64,000 nucleotides of DNA from NCBI GenBank assembly GCA_963826975.1, contig CAWGZJ010000011.1, positions 434,001-498,000 on the forward strand, given 5' to 3'. Source of the stretch: Palsa-883 sp963826975. Its GTDB lineage: Bacteria > Pseudomonadota > Alphaproteobacteria > Acetobacterales > Acetobacteraceae. The notes below the pieces were generated by a model. The model did not search any database. It was given only the letters and a program-made list of their open reading frames with translations, and was not told where the DNA came from. The position numbers and the translations under genes were made by a program. This document shows, in pieces, positions 9,602 to 17,984 of this stretch; positions within the stretch are counted from its first letter, which is position 1, and every line of letters starts with the position of its first letter.

Positions 9602-9739
9602 GTAGTGTCTCAGTTTGAAACCGGCACCGGCCCGCACCCCCGCCCGGTCACCCCCCCCTTTGGCACCCAACGACAGTATATTCGCATGGGTGGCCGGGCG
9701 GGGGTGCGGGCCGGTGCCGGTTTCAACTGAGACACTACC
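9602..9739. repeat. 138-bp palindromic element with long terminal inverted repeats
   Basis: The left arm (9602-9650) starts GTAGTGTCTCAG and continues through CGGCACCGGCCCGCACCC. The right arm (9690-9739) is its near-perfect reverse complement and ends CTGAGACACTAC. The centre of about 38 bases is unrelated. The arms are nearly 50 bp, too long for an ordinary terminator, and no gene is inside. It looks like a miniature inverted-repeat element between the liv locus and the efflux lipoprotein gene. It differs in sequence from the GTCATGCCGGC palindromes. Confidence 0.85.
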
Positions 9740-9875
9740 CCCGCTCCTATCTGCCCGACGCGCCGGCGTTCGGCCCCGGCATCCAGGCCCGCCATCGTCC
9801 TCCCGAGAACCCCCGCAGCACCCGGCGCGGGCCAACGATTGCGAAGCGGCACGAACATCGCTAGGCCGCGACCCC

Positions 9876-11357
9876 ATGTTGCGCCTCCGCATGTTGGGTG
9901 TGCTGTTGCTGCTCGCGGCCTGCACCCCGGCCACGGAGCCGCCTGCGCCCGCCGTTGAAACCCCGGCGTCCTGGCAGGCCGAGACCGGCGCGGGTCCGAC
10001 CTGGCCCGATGCGGTCTGGTGGCGCGGCTTCCGCTCGCCCGAACTGGATCGGCTGATCGAGGCGTCGCTCGGCGCCAACTTCGACATCGCGGCGGCGATC
10101 GCCCGCGTACGCCAGGCAGACGCCCAGGTGCGCATCGCCGGCGCTGCGCTGCTGCCCACCTTGGACGCCAGCGCCAACGCGAGTTGGCAGCAGGTAGGCA
10201 TAACCCGCGGCCTGGGCACCAGCAGCGCCACCAGCAGCGTCCAGATCCACAACTACAGCCTGGGGCTCAATGCAGCCTATCAGCTCGATTTCTGGGGGAA
10301 GAACCGCGCCGCGCGGCAGTCCGCCGTCGCGTCGGCCGTGTTCAGCCGCTGGGATCAACAGGTGGTGGCGCTGACCGTCGTCACCAGCGTCGCCAGCACC
10401 TGGTTCAACGCGCTGGCGTTTGCCGACCGGGTGGCGATCGCCCAGCGCGACCTGCGCGATGCCGAACAAACGTTGGCGGTGATCCAGGGTCGGCTGGACG
10501 CCGGCACCGCGACCGCGCTGGACCTGGCGCAGCAGCAGTCGCTGGTGGACGGCGTCCGAGCGTCGATCCCGCCGCTGCGCAACCAGATGGTCCAGCAGGT
10601 GCTTGGCCTGGGCATCCTGATCGGCCGTCCCCCCGAGGCGGTGGATGTGCAGCCAGTCACGCTGACTGATTTGGCCTTGCCGGCGGTAGCGCCGGGTCTG
10701 CCGTCGGCATTGCTGCGGCGCCGGCCCGATGTCGCAGAGGCCGAAGCGCAGCTTGTAGCCGCGCATTTCAGCATCGAGGTAGCGCGCGCGGCGTTCTACC
10801 CGACCATCCAGCTCACGGCCTCGGGTGGATTTGCCAACGCCGCGCTGAGCACGCTGTTCGCCCCGGGTGGGACGATCGCCTCGCTCGCCGCCGGGCTGAC
10901 GCAGCCGATCTTCGACGCCGGAACGTTGCGCGGACAGTTGGAGCAGGCGAAGGGGCGCTATGACGAGCTGCTGGCCGACTACCGCAAGGCTGTGATCCAG
11001 GCATTCACCGACGTTGAGACGTCGTTGACCGCCTGGCGCTACACGACCGAACAGGAGGCATTGCAGCGCGCCGCGGTGGCCTCGGCGCAGCGCGCGGCGG
11101 ACATCGCCCGGGCGCAGATGGCGGCTGGAACCGTAGACGTAACGACGGTGCTGACGGCGGAGACGACGCTGTTCACCGATCTCGACCTGCTGGCCCAGGT
11201 ACAGCTCGCACGGTTCCAGGCATTGCTGAGCATCTACAAGGCGCTCGGCGGTGGGTGGCAGCAGCCCGACGGCGGTGTAACCGATCAGTTCCCCGGCCTG
11301 TCGCCAGGACAGATCGGCGGCGGCGTCGCACTCCCGCTGGGGGACCCCGCACGCTAA
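9876..11357 (+). CDS. outer-membrane efflux lipoprotein (NodT/OprM-type)
   Basis: 493 residues. A lipoprotein signal peptide (MLRLRMLGVLLLLAAC, with lipobox Cys near residue 16) is followed by the duplicated outer-membrane-efflux-protein domain of the NodT subfamily (ALLRRRPDVAEAEAQLVAAH). It is expected to be a trimeric outer-membrane channel for RND or ABC-type drug export. ATG 9876 is chosen because it gives the correct signal peptide; the frame stays open further upstream but there lies in the palindromic element. No inner-membrane pump or membrane-fusion gene is adjacent, so it is an orphan or works with distant partners. Confidence 0.9.
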   Translation: MLRLRMLGVLLLLAACTPATEPPAPAVETPASWQAETGAGPTWPDAVWWRGFRSPELDRLIEASLGANFDIAAAIARVRQADAQVRIAGAALLPTLDASANASWQQVGITRGLGTSSATSSVQIHNYSLGLNAAYQLDFWGKNRAARQSAVASAVFSRWDQQVVALTVVTSVASTWFNALAFADRVAIAQRDLRDAEQTLAVIQGRLDAGTATALDLAQQQSLVDGVRASIPPLRNQMVQQVLGLGILIGRPPEAVDVQPVTLTDLALPAVAPGLPSALLRRRPDVAEAEAQLVAAHFSIEVARAAFYPTIQLTASGGFANAALSTLFAPGGTIASLAAGLTQPIFDAGTLRGQLEQAKGRYDELLADYRKAVIQAFTDVETSLTAWRYTTEQEALQRAAVASAQRAADIARAQMAAGTVDVTTVLTAETTLFTDLDLLAQVQLARFQALLSIYKALGGGWQQPDGGVTDQFPGLSPGQIGGGVALPLGDPAR

Positions 11358-11431
11358 AAAATCCGACAACGACCGACCGAGCCGCTGCTTTTCCGCCCCA
11401 CGTTCCGTCGCCTGACATTCCGCAAGCCACA

Positions 11432-12241
11432 TCATGACGTCAGCAGAACGCGATCATCGTCCAGATCCGTCCCGCTCGCGACATGGAAGCGACGGATCAG
11501 TGCCTCCACCGTAAGCGCCGCCTTCTCGGCGCCGCCGACCTCAAAAATGATCCGCCCGGCATGCATCATCACAAGGCGATTGCCCCACCTGATCGCCTGC
11601 GCCATGTTGTGCGTCACCATCAGTGTGGTCAGCCCGCCCTCGGCGACCAATCGCCCGGTCAGCGCCATCACCACCGCCGCCGTGCGCGGATCGAGATTCG
11701 CCAGATGCTCGTCCAGCAGCAACAGACGTGGCCCCGCGATGGTCGCCATCAGCAACGCCACAGCCTGGCGCTGCCCACCCGACAACGTCCCGATCCGCGC
11801 GTCGGCCCGCTGCTCCAGCCCAAGCCCAACCACGGCGAGGCGCTCACGGAACTCCGCCGCCCGGCCAGCGGTCACCGCCCGTCGCAGCCCGCGTGCCTGC
11901 CCACGCCGCGCCGCCATCGCCAGGTTCTCGGCGATCGACATTGACGCACAGGTGCTGTCGAGCGCGTTCTGCGCGATCCGCCCAATCAGCGCCGCGCGCC
12001 GATGCACTGGCGCGACGGTGATGTCCGCAGCGTCCAGCACGATCCGCCCGGCATCCGGCACCACAAGGCCGGCAATCGCATTGAGCAACGTCGACTTGCC
12101 CGCGCCGTTCGAGCCGATGACCGTCACGAAGTCACCCGCCTCGAGCGTCAGGCTGACCCGATCGAGCGCGCGCACCACATCGGCCGTACCCTCCATAAAC
12201 GTCTTGCCGACGTCATGCAGTGCCAGCATCGATCGGCTCAT
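11432..12241 (-). CDS. ABC transporter ATP-binding protein of the TrpXYZ-like (COG1101) type
   Basis: 269-residue ABC ATPase with Walker A GSNGAGKS, signature LSGGQRQAVALLMAT and Walker B LLLLDEHLANLDPRTA. The ALIGRIAQNALDSTCASMSIAENLA stretch and the DEHLANLDP form of Walker B are typical of ATPases paired with the 'uncharacterised ABC importer' permeases (COG4120), some of which import tryptophan or tyrosine. It overlaps the permease gene by four bases (ATGA). The usual substrate-binding protein gene is absent on either side. Confidence 0.85.
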   Translation of the reverse strand: MSRSMLALHDVGKTFMEGTADVVRALDRVSLTLEAGDFVTVIGSNGAGKSTLLNAIAGLVVPDAGRIVLDAADITVAPVHRRAALIGRIAQNALDSTCASMSIAENLAMAARRGQARGLRRAVTAGRAAEFRERLAVVGLGLEQRADARIGTLSGGQRQAVALLMATIAGPRLLLLDEHLANLDPRTAAVVMALTGRLVAEGGLTTLMVTHNMAQAIRWGNRLVMMHAGRIIFEVGGAEKAALTVEALIRRFHVASGTDLDDDRVLLTS

Positions 12242-13125
12242 GCCGGCTTCGTTCGCAACCGAGGCAACGCCAGCGCCAGCAGCAGCAACGCCGCCGTGAT
12301 CAGCTTAAGGTCGACCGGTTCCAAACCGACCCGCAGCGCCAACGCCACCAGGAAGCGATAGATCAACACGCCGACCATAGTCGCAACGACCCAGCGCTCG
12401 ATCGAGCCGTCGCCGAACAGTGCCTCGCCGATCATTACGGCGGCGGCGCCGGTCACCAGGATACCGATACCCATGCCGATATCGGCAAACCCGTGGTCTT
12501 GCGCCACCAGTGCGCCGGACAGCGCGATGGCGCCATTCGACAGGCCAAGGCCGATCAGCTTGGTGCGATCGGTATCCACCCCGAGCGAGCGGATCATCGC
12601 CTGGTTCTCGCCGGTCGCGCGCACCGCAAGCCCGAGATCGGTGTGCATGAACCACGCGAGCGCCGCACCGGCCAGCACCAGCAGCAACAGTGTCAGCACG
12701 ATGGTCACCAACGTCTCGCCCTGATCGCCGACGCCGAACATGCCCGCCGCATCGTCAAACAATGTGCGCACCGACAGCAGCGAGATGTTGGCGCGGCCCA
12801 TCACCCGCAGGTTCACCGTATACAACGCGGTCATGACGATGATTCCAGCGACGATGTTGTTGATCCGCAACTTTGTGTGGATCAGCGCTGTCGCCATGCC
12901 GGCAATCACCCCCGCCACGACCGCCGCCAGCGTGGCCAGAATGGGATCGACGCCGGCAACCAGCAACGACGCCGCGACAGCACCACCAAGCGGATAGCTG
13001 CCCTCGGCGGTAAGATCGGGAAACCGAAAGAACCGGAACGAGATCAGCACACCGAGGCCGAGAAACCCGGCAAGTGCGCCCTGCTCCAGCATGTTGACGA
13101 CCAGGGCCTGAAGCTGTGCTGCCAC
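12238..13125 (-). CDS. ABC transporter permease of the TrpXYZ-like (COG4120) type
   Basis: 295-residue permease with about eight hydrophobic helices in the BPD_transp_2 class (related to LivH and ribose permeases): FPDLTAEGSYPLGGAVAASLL, MATALIHTKLRINNIVAGI, then a helix-rich C-terminus. It heads a two-gene operon with the overlapping ATPase. Two possible starts exist (MAAQLQ at 13125 and MLEQGA twelve residues later). A palindromic and tandem repeat block lies directly upstream where a binding-protein gene would be expected, so that partner may have been lost or be encoded elsewhere. Confidence 0.85.
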   Translation of the reverse strand: MAAQLQALVVNMLEQGALAGFLGLGVLISFRFFRFPDLTAEGSYPLGGAVAASLLVAGVDPILATLAAVVAGVIAGMATALIHTKLRINNIVAGIIVMTALYTVNLRVMGRANISLLSVRTLFDDAAGMFGVGDQGETLVTIVLTLLLLVLAGAALAWFMHTDLGLAVRATGENQAMIRSLGVDTDRTKLIGLGLSNGAIALSGALVAQDHGFADIGMGIGILVTGAAAVMIGEALFGDGSIERWVVATMVGVLIYRFLVALALRVGLEPVDLKLITAALLLLALALPRLRTKPA

Positions 13126-13181
13126 GTCCTGTGTCAGCGCGCGGTGTCATGCCGGGCGTCGAAACGATTGACCCGCCGGCG

Positions 13182-13270
13182 CCGCACCCACCCCGTCACG
13201 CCCGCGCCTGCCGGTACCCACCCCGTCATGCCGGCGCCTGCCGGTACCCACCCCGTCATGCCGGCGCAGG
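13182..13270. repeat. three tandem units of about 30 bp beside a palindrome
   Basis: Units starting at about 13182, 13211 and 13241 share CACCCCGTCATGCCGGCGCC with small differences. The last unit merges into the large palindrome at 13249-13344. The unit is one arm of that palindrome repeated, so the array probably grew by slippage from the element. There are no spacers, so it is not a CRISPR array. Confidence 0.85.
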
Positions 13271-13344
13271 CCGGCATCCACGACTTTGCTTTGCCGCAAC
13301 GAAGGCAAGTCGTGGATACCGGCCTGCGCCGGCATGACGGGGTG
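13249..13344. repeat. GTCATGCCGGC-family palindrome, copy 2
   Basis: Inverted repeat with arms beginning CACCCCGTCATGCCGGCG and closing with the reverse complement ending GACGGGGTG; the inner core is of the ATCCACGACTT / AAGTCGTGGAT type. Same family as the copies at 7951, 19583 and 58884. It lies between the ABC permease start and the ubiD stop. Confidence 0.88.
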
Positions 13345-13354
13345 GATGCTGGCG

Positions 13355-14665
13355 TCATCGCGTCAGATAGTCAGCCAGATTGAGCGCCTCGGCGCCCGGG
13401 ATCCGCTTGCGCAGGAACTCCGCCTTGCGGCCGAACGGCACGGTGGCGTCGATGCCAAGCCGCCCCCAGAAATCCTTGTGTGGATCGCGATAAAATCCCG
13501 GCACGTCCGGGATCACCAAGGCCCGCCGGTCGGCGCGGCCACGCGTCAGATAGGCCCACCAGACATCGTTGAAGTCGTTGATGTCCACGTCTTCATCGAC
13601 GACCAGAACGCTCTTGTTATAGTCGTGGCCCGCCCCCATCGCGGTGAGCATGACCTGCCTGGCGTGGCCCTCGTACATCTGCTCGATCTGCACCACCGTG
13701 CTCAGCACGATCGGCACGCAGGCGACGTCGATGATGCCGCGCTGATTGGCCGCCAGCAGCGCCTTGTAGACCTGAGTCGCCACCGACAGCTCGATCAGCC
13801 GCAGGTCCTCGGGCGAGCCGCACACCAACGCATGGTAGAGCGCATCGCGCCGCGCGATCACCGCGGTAACCTCGAACACATGGTTGTCGCCCACCGGCAC
13901 GTAGGTGCCCAGAAACTCGCCGAACGGACCCTCGGGCCGGCGGACGTTCGGCAGGATGCGGCCCTCGATGACGATCTCGGTCTCGGCCGGAACCGACAGC
14001 CCGATCGTGCGGCATCGGCGCATCGGCAGCGGCCGCGCGGCGATCCGGCCGGCGACCTCCAGCTCGCTCTCATCGTATGGGATCGGCGCCGCAGCGGCCA
14101 GCACCAGTTCCGGCGACGGCCCAAGCATGATGGCGCATTCCAGTGCCTGCCCGCGCGCCTCCGCCTTTGCCGCATACTGGGTCAAATGGTGCGGCCCGCC
14201 GAGCCGGATGCGCAGCTCGCTGTCACTGATGATCTGCGCGCGATGGAACGACAGGTTCGGCACGCCACTGTCCGGCTCGTTGGCAAGATAGACGCCGGCA
14301 GTCAGATACGGGCCGGCATCCAGCTCGAAATAGGTGATCGGCGGAAGGTCGGACAACCGGATTTCCTGCAACCCGTCCGGTTCGGCAACGTCCACCGGCG
14401 GCACGACCGGCGTCGCCATCAGTTCGGTCCAACGCTTGCAGAAACTCGTGTTGCCACCAAGCAACTCCGTCAACCGCGGCCGGCTGCCGAAGATGTTGGT
14501 CATCACCGGATAGCGCGAACCCGCGACCCGGCGGAACAGCAGCGCCGCGTCGCTCTCACGCTGCGAGCGTTGCGTGACGGCGGCGAGCTCGAACTGGCCG
14601 GACACCTCGCGGTCCACCACCCGCACGCGGTTCTGGGCCAGCAGCGTGTCGAGATAGCGGCGCAT
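13355..14665 (-). CDS. ubiD: UbiD-family prenylated-FMN-dependent decarboxylase
   Basis: About 436 residues of the UbiD family, which decarboxylates 3-polyprenyl-4-hydroxybenzoate in ubiquinone synthesis, or other aromatic or alpha,beta-unsaturated acids. Seen motifs include ITYFELDAGPYLTAGVY near the N-terminus and EGRILPNVRRPEGPFGEFLG, the conserved glutamate-arginine region. The start ATG (14663-14665) overlaps the ubiX stop by one base (TGATG). The frame is open further upstream but would run through ubiX. The adjacent ubiX supplies the prenyl-FMN cofactor. Confidence 0.9.
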   Translation of the reverse strand: MRRYLDTLLAQNRVRVVDREVSGQFELAAVTQRSQRESDAALLFRRVAGSRYPVMTNIFGSRPRLTELLGGNTSFCKRWTELMATPVVPPVDVAEPDGLQEIRLSDLPPITYFELDAGPYLTAGVYLANEPDSGVPNLSFHRAQIISDSELRIRLGGPHHLTQYAAKAEARGQALECAIMLGPSPELVLAAAAPIPYDESELEVAGRIAARPLPMRRCRTIGLSVPAETEIVIEGRILPNVRRPEGPFGEFLGTYVPVGDNHVFEVTAVIARRDALYHALVCGSPEDLRLIELSVATQVYKALLAANQRGIIDVACVPIVLSTVVQIEQMYEGHARQVMLTAMGAGHDYNKSVLVVDEDVDINDFNDVWWAYLTRGRADRRALVIPDVPGFYRDPHKDFWGRLGIDATVPFGRKAEFLRKRIPGAEALNLADYLTR

Positions 14666-15243
14666 CAGTCCTCCTCCCGCCAGCGGCGCACCAGGCCCGA
14701 GTTGATACCGAACAGGTCCAGCACGCGCCCGATCGTCTGGTCCACCATCTCGTCCAGGCTCTGCGAACCGGCGTAGAACGCCGGCACCGGCGGCGCAATG
14801 ATCGCGCCCATCTCCGACAGCGCGAGCATGGTCCGCAGATGCCCGGTGTGCAGCGGCGTCTCGCGCACCATCAGCACCAGCCGGCGCCGCTCCTTCAGCA
14901 CCACGTCCGCCGCGCGGGTCAGCAGCGTGGAGGTAACCCCCGTGGCGATCTCCGACATCGAGCGGATCGAGCACGGCGCGACGATCATCCCATCGGTCCG
15001 GTAGGACCCGCTGGAGATCGCGGCGCCGATGTCGCCGGGGGCATAGTGGAGGTCGGCCATCGCCTTCACGTCCGCGACCTTGCGGCTGGTTTCGTGTGCC
15101 AGCGCGATCTCCGCGGCGCGCGACATCACCAGGTGAGTCTCGACCGGCGTGTTGCGCAAGACCTGCAGCAATCGGATGCCGTAGATGACGCCGGAGGCAC
15201 CTGAAATGCCGATGATCAAGCGGTTCGGTTTGCCTTCCGGCAC
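14665..15243 (-). CDS. ubiX: UbiX flavin prenyltransferase
   Basis: 192 residues from GTG 15241-15243, matching the family length of about 190-200. The FMN-binding start is RLIIGISGASGVIYGIRLLQ, and the later CSIRSMSEIATG and ETPLHTGHL segments are the usual UbiX signatures. It joins dimethylallyl phosphate to FMN to make the prenylated cofactor for UbiD, encoded immediately downstream in a one-base overlap. The frame extends to an ATG at 15372, but that would add an Arg-rich tail lacking in the family. Confidence 0.9.
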   Translation of the reverse strand: MPEGKPNRLIIGISGASGVIYGIRLLQVLRNTPVETHLVMSRAAEIALAHETSRKVADVKAMADLHYAPGDIGAAISSGSYRTDGMIVAPCSIRSMSEIATGVTSTLLTRAADVVLKERRRLVLMVRETPLHTGHLRTMLALSEMGAIIAPPVPAFYAGSQSLDEMVDQTIGRVLDLFGINSGLVRRWREED

Positions 15244-15374
15244 GGCGTTTCCCCTCGCGTCGCCGGACCGGCGGCGGCGCGCAATATCCCAGAAGCGACA
15301 GGCAACTCCAATACGTCGGCCAATACGTCGGCCAGTCAATAACGCCTTCCCCTCCTGCCAGGGCAACCGCATTT

Positions 15375-15445
15375 GGCATTCGCATGATCCGCCGTTCGCG
15401 GCGCGGCGAGACGCTGGACCGCCAAGCCGCCAGGAAGCGTGGGGA
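15375..15445. repeat. diverged fragment of the AACCGCCAAG-type element
   Basis: The segment from GCATTTGGCATTCGCATG through GGACCGCCAAGCCGCCAGGA lines up, with substitutions, to 17648-17725 (GCATTTGGAATTCGCAC then TGAACCGCCAAGACGCCAAG). It appears to be one degraded arm of the same dispersed element, upstream of ubiX. Confidence 0.5.
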
Positions 15446-15485
15446 TCTTGTGACAGGTCCGGGCCTGGTCCAACCGGGATATGCG

Positions 15486-17351
15486 CTAGCCCGGCTCCAT
15501 CGCCTTGACGCGGAACAGTCGCGCCCAGCCATCAAGATCCTGCAGCATCAGCGTCGCGACCACGGCCGCCTCGGCGCCGATGTCCTGCGAGACCAGGGGC
15601 CGTTGCGTATCGAGCCGTTCGACGCGAGCGTGCGCCCGCTCGAGCTCGGCCGCCATGTGGCGCGACTGCTCGGCGAGAAGCGGCAACTCGGCATAGGCGC
15701 GGATGCCGACGAAGGCCGCCGAGGCACCCGGCAGCACGGTCGCGAAAAAGCCGAAGAGTATGGCCCAGTTCGGGAGTCCCCACAGATCGGCCAGCGCCAG
15801 CTTGGCCAGCACGCAGATGAGCACGGCGCCGAATATGCTCACGCCGTAGCGTTCCAGCGTATGGCCTGCCGCCTCGGCCATCTTGCCGCGGTCGGCGTGA
15901 TAGGCGCGCTGCTCGGCGATCAACTCCTCCAGCACCGCGGCGCGGGGCCTGCCCTGTGCGGCCTGCGACAACTGCCCGCGCGGCAGCGGCGCGGCACGTT
16001 GCTCGGCGGCGAACAGCCAGGCGACCCAGGCGGCGCGGTCCGGCCTGCCGTCGTCCGCGGTCGCCATGGATCGCACGGCGGTGATCGGCAGCGCCCAGCC
16101 GAGCGGCGCCAGCGCCTGCTGCTTGCGGCAGAGTTCCGCGAGCAGGCGGTATTCGATGGAATGCTCGTGCCAGTCCCGCCGTGTGCCAATTCCGACCAGC
16201 GCCAGGATCAGGAACAGGGCGACGAATTCCAACCCCGCGAAGGCCGAGGGCAGGGCGTCCAGTGCCTGCCGCACCCAAGGCGCCGATGGCTGCAACAGAC
16301 TGGCCACCAAGGCCAGTGCGCCGAAGATCAGCGCCAGCGTGCCCAGCAGGAACACCCAGACATAGCTGGAACGGTAGCGCGCCGCATACGCCCCGGCGCG
16401 GGCATCGGCCGGCTGATAGCGATCGAACCAGTAGCGCGAGACGGCGTCGTTTGGGCGGTGCGGCGGCGTCCACGGCGGGTCGAAACCCGAGGTCCGGCGG
16501 ATCAACGCGGCGTAAGCCTGCCAGGGCCAGCGCTGCTTCGCGGGGTGCTCGGCGAAATACTCGGCCTCGGGCGAGACATGGCGCCGCTGCCCAAGTCGCG
16601 CCAGCCGATCGACGATCCCGTGGTGGTGGCGGTAACCGGGCGCCGGCGGTGGGATCGCGGTTTGCAGGTAGGCGTGCAGGCAGGCCTCGGCCGGTGGCGG
16701 GTCGGGTTGCGGATCGCGCAGGTCCTGGATGTCGGCGATCCAGATCGGCGCGCGATCCTGAGTGGCGTGCAGCCACCAGACCGGGACCCGGCTCTGCGCC
16801 GCGTAGCGGACGATGTCGGCGGTGCCGCCGCGCCCGGCGCTGGGCTTGCCGTCCCAGATGGCGATCAAAACGTCGCAGTGCCGCACAACGTAGCGGCCGA
16901 CGGCTTCGTAGGCGCGGTTCATCTGCGGCCCATGGTCGCCGTCCAGGGCCAGCCAATCGTCGTCGGCGTGCGGCAGAAGGGCGCGGAACTCGGCAAGGTC
17001 CTCCGGGGTGTCGAAGTCCTGTTCGTACTCGACCTGCGGAAAGGGCATGGGAACATGCAGCGTGTAGCCGAGCGACAGTGCCGCCTGTGCCGCGAGGCGG
17101 TCCGCGCCGCGCGCCAGCGGGCTGAGAAAGCGCAAGACCGGCTGGGGCGTGCCGCCGTGGGCATGTTGATAGGCGGCGAAGGTGCGATCCTGCGTGGCGA
17201 GCAGATGCATCTGCTGGCGCGCGGTTTGCAGCACCTCGTGGAGCTGGGCCGACAGCCGCGCGAGATGCTCGGCTTCCAGGCGGCGGGCGCCGGTGATGCC
17301 GATGCGCAGCGCCAGGGCGGGCCGTGTGGGGGTTTCAAGGGTGGTCATCAT
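15486..17351 (-). CDS. SLOG-like nucleotide-sensor protein fused to SLATT-like transmembrane effector
   Basis: 621 residues. The N-terminal 200 form a Rossmann-like domain: RIGITGARRL (16-25), then LSPLARGADRLAAQAA (77-92) and AIWDGKPSAGRGGTADIV (164-181). This resembles the DprA/LOG-related SLOG superfamily that senses nucleotide signals. Two hydrophobic segments follow (about 330-353 and 370-389), then DWHEHSIEYRLLAELCRKQ, which fits SLATT two-helix effectors, then a second helix pair near 500-550 and a charged coiled tail. In known conflict systems SLATT proteins are proposed to open membrane pores after nucleotide sensing; function here is inferred. The start lies inside a short tandem repeat and lacks a clear ribosome site, so it could be one or two codons later. 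Confidence 0.65.
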   Translation of the reverse strand: MMTTLETPTRPALALRIGITGARRLEAEHLARLSAQLHEVLQTARQQMHLLATQDRTFAAYQHAHGGTPQPVLRFLSPLARGADRLAAQAALSLGYTLHVPMPFPQVEYEQDFDTPEDLAEFRALLPHADDDWLALDGDHGPQMNRAYEAVGRYVVRHCDVLIAIWDGKPSAGRGGTADIVRYAAQSRVPVWWLHATQDRAPIWIADIQDLRDPQPDPPPAEACLHAYLQTAIPPPAPGYRHHHGIVDRLARLGQRRHVSPEAEYFAEHPAKQRWPWQAYAALIRRTSGFDPPWTPPHRPNDAVSRYWFDRYQPADARAGAYAARYRSSYVWVFLLGTLALIFGALALVASLLQPSAPWVRQALDALPSAFAGLEFVALFLILALVGIGTRRDWHEHSIEYRLLAELCRKQQALAPLGWALPITAVRSMATADDGRPDRAAWVAWLFAAEQRAAPLPRGQLSQAAQGRPRAAVLEELIAEQRAYHADRGKMAEAAGHTLERYGVSIFGAVLICVLAKLALADLWGLPNWAILFGFFATVLPGASAAFVGIRAYAELPLLAEQSRHMAAELERAHARVERLDTQRPLVSQDIGAEAAVVATLMLQDLDGWARLFRVKAMEPG

Positions 17352-17420
17352 CGGGGGTGGTCATCAGCCGGGGTGATCATCAGTGGGGGTTATCATCAGC
17401 GGGGGCGGTCATCAGCTGGT
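17340..17420. repeat. short tandem array at the start of the SLOG/SLATT gene
   Basis: Five imperfect units of about 15-17 bp read as GGGGTGGTCATCAGC variants on the plus strand. The start codons of the SLOG/SLATT gene (17346-17351) lie in the first unit, so the array forms its 5' untranslated region and offers several ATG-like triplets. Copy-number change here could alter translation of the gene, which is inference. Confidence 0.75.
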
Positions 17421-17692
17421 TATCGCGGCAGCAGGGATGCCAGTCGTCACGACCTCTGCTTGGCGGAACGATGCGGTGTTCGCAACCCGGCTCATTCCGT
17501 CGGCGATCCCGGACCCGAACGGATCCGATCAAGGTCGGCAAACCCGCCCGGCTCAGTCCCCGGTCTGTTCGAGCCAGTGTTCGCGTCGGCGAGAGCGCGG
17601 CTCGGCCAATTCGGCGGGTTGGAGCCGGGTGCAAGCCAGGGCCATCGCATTTGGAATTCGCACCGTTCGGCGTTTGCCGCGCAGTGGAACGC

Positions 17693-17806
17693 TGAACCGC
17701 CAAGACGCCAAGACGCCAAGAAGAGCGGGGATCGGAAGAGCGAGGATCGGGTGACGAATCCAGGCCATGAGAGAGAGCCTTGGCACCTTGGCGTCTTGGC
17801 GGTTCA
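17693..17806. repeat. inverted repeat of the AACCGCCAAGACGCC family
   Basis: Two 28-base arms (17693-17720 and 17779-17806) are reverse complements with two mismatches: TGAACCGCCAAGACGCCAAG on the left and CTTGGCGTCTTGGCGGTTCA on the right. The outer flanks are also partly complementary. Similar 'ccgccaagacgccaag' repeats occur in many bacterial genomes and create spurious open frames; a diverged arm is at 15375-15445. Confidence 0.8.
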
Positions 17807-17888
17807 TTCGGGCCGCCAAACGCAGATCCGCCTACGCGCGGTTGGCACGTGGTCGGTGCCAACTCGGTGAGCCTGTCAAGGAACATCC

Positions 17889-17927
17889 AAGTGCAATTCC
17901 CAGTGCAATTCCAAGCGCAATTCCCCT
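17889..17927. repeat. tandem repeat, three units of about 13 bp
   Basis: Three units of the form AAGTGCAATTCCC, with one base changed in each. It is placed 60-95 bases upstream of the hldE start, within its presumed leader. Confidence 0.75.
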
Positions 17928-17984
17928 GGGGTGCAAGCAGCCATAGCTTGCAACCTGCGCGAGGTAACGGTACGGCGTCGGCCG

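Larger units (their letters stand above)
17421..17984. other. repeat-rich spacer between the SLOG/SLATT gene and hldE
   Basis: No gene is supported here. It holds an inverted pair with TGAACCGCCAAGACGCCAAG arms (17693-17720 and 17779-17806), a small hairpin TTGGCACG/CGGTGCCAA near 17849-17869, and a triplet tandem repeat at 17889-17927. Both flanking genes are transcribed away from it, so promoters for the SLOG/SLATT gene and for hldE should lie here; no clear -35/-10 pair was seen. Confidence 0.5.

Noticed and set aside
9604..9738. Ordinary intrinsic terminator
   Set aside because: Arms of nearly 50 bases and no T-run; better described as a repeat element.
13182..13344. Possible CRISPR array
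   Set aside because: Units are directly adjacent without spacers and are copies of a palindrome arm; no cas genes nearby.
17492..17819. Small proteins of the MASWRLGGSAFH type
   Set aside because: These frames arise from the AACCGCCAAG repeat, a common source of spurious annotations.
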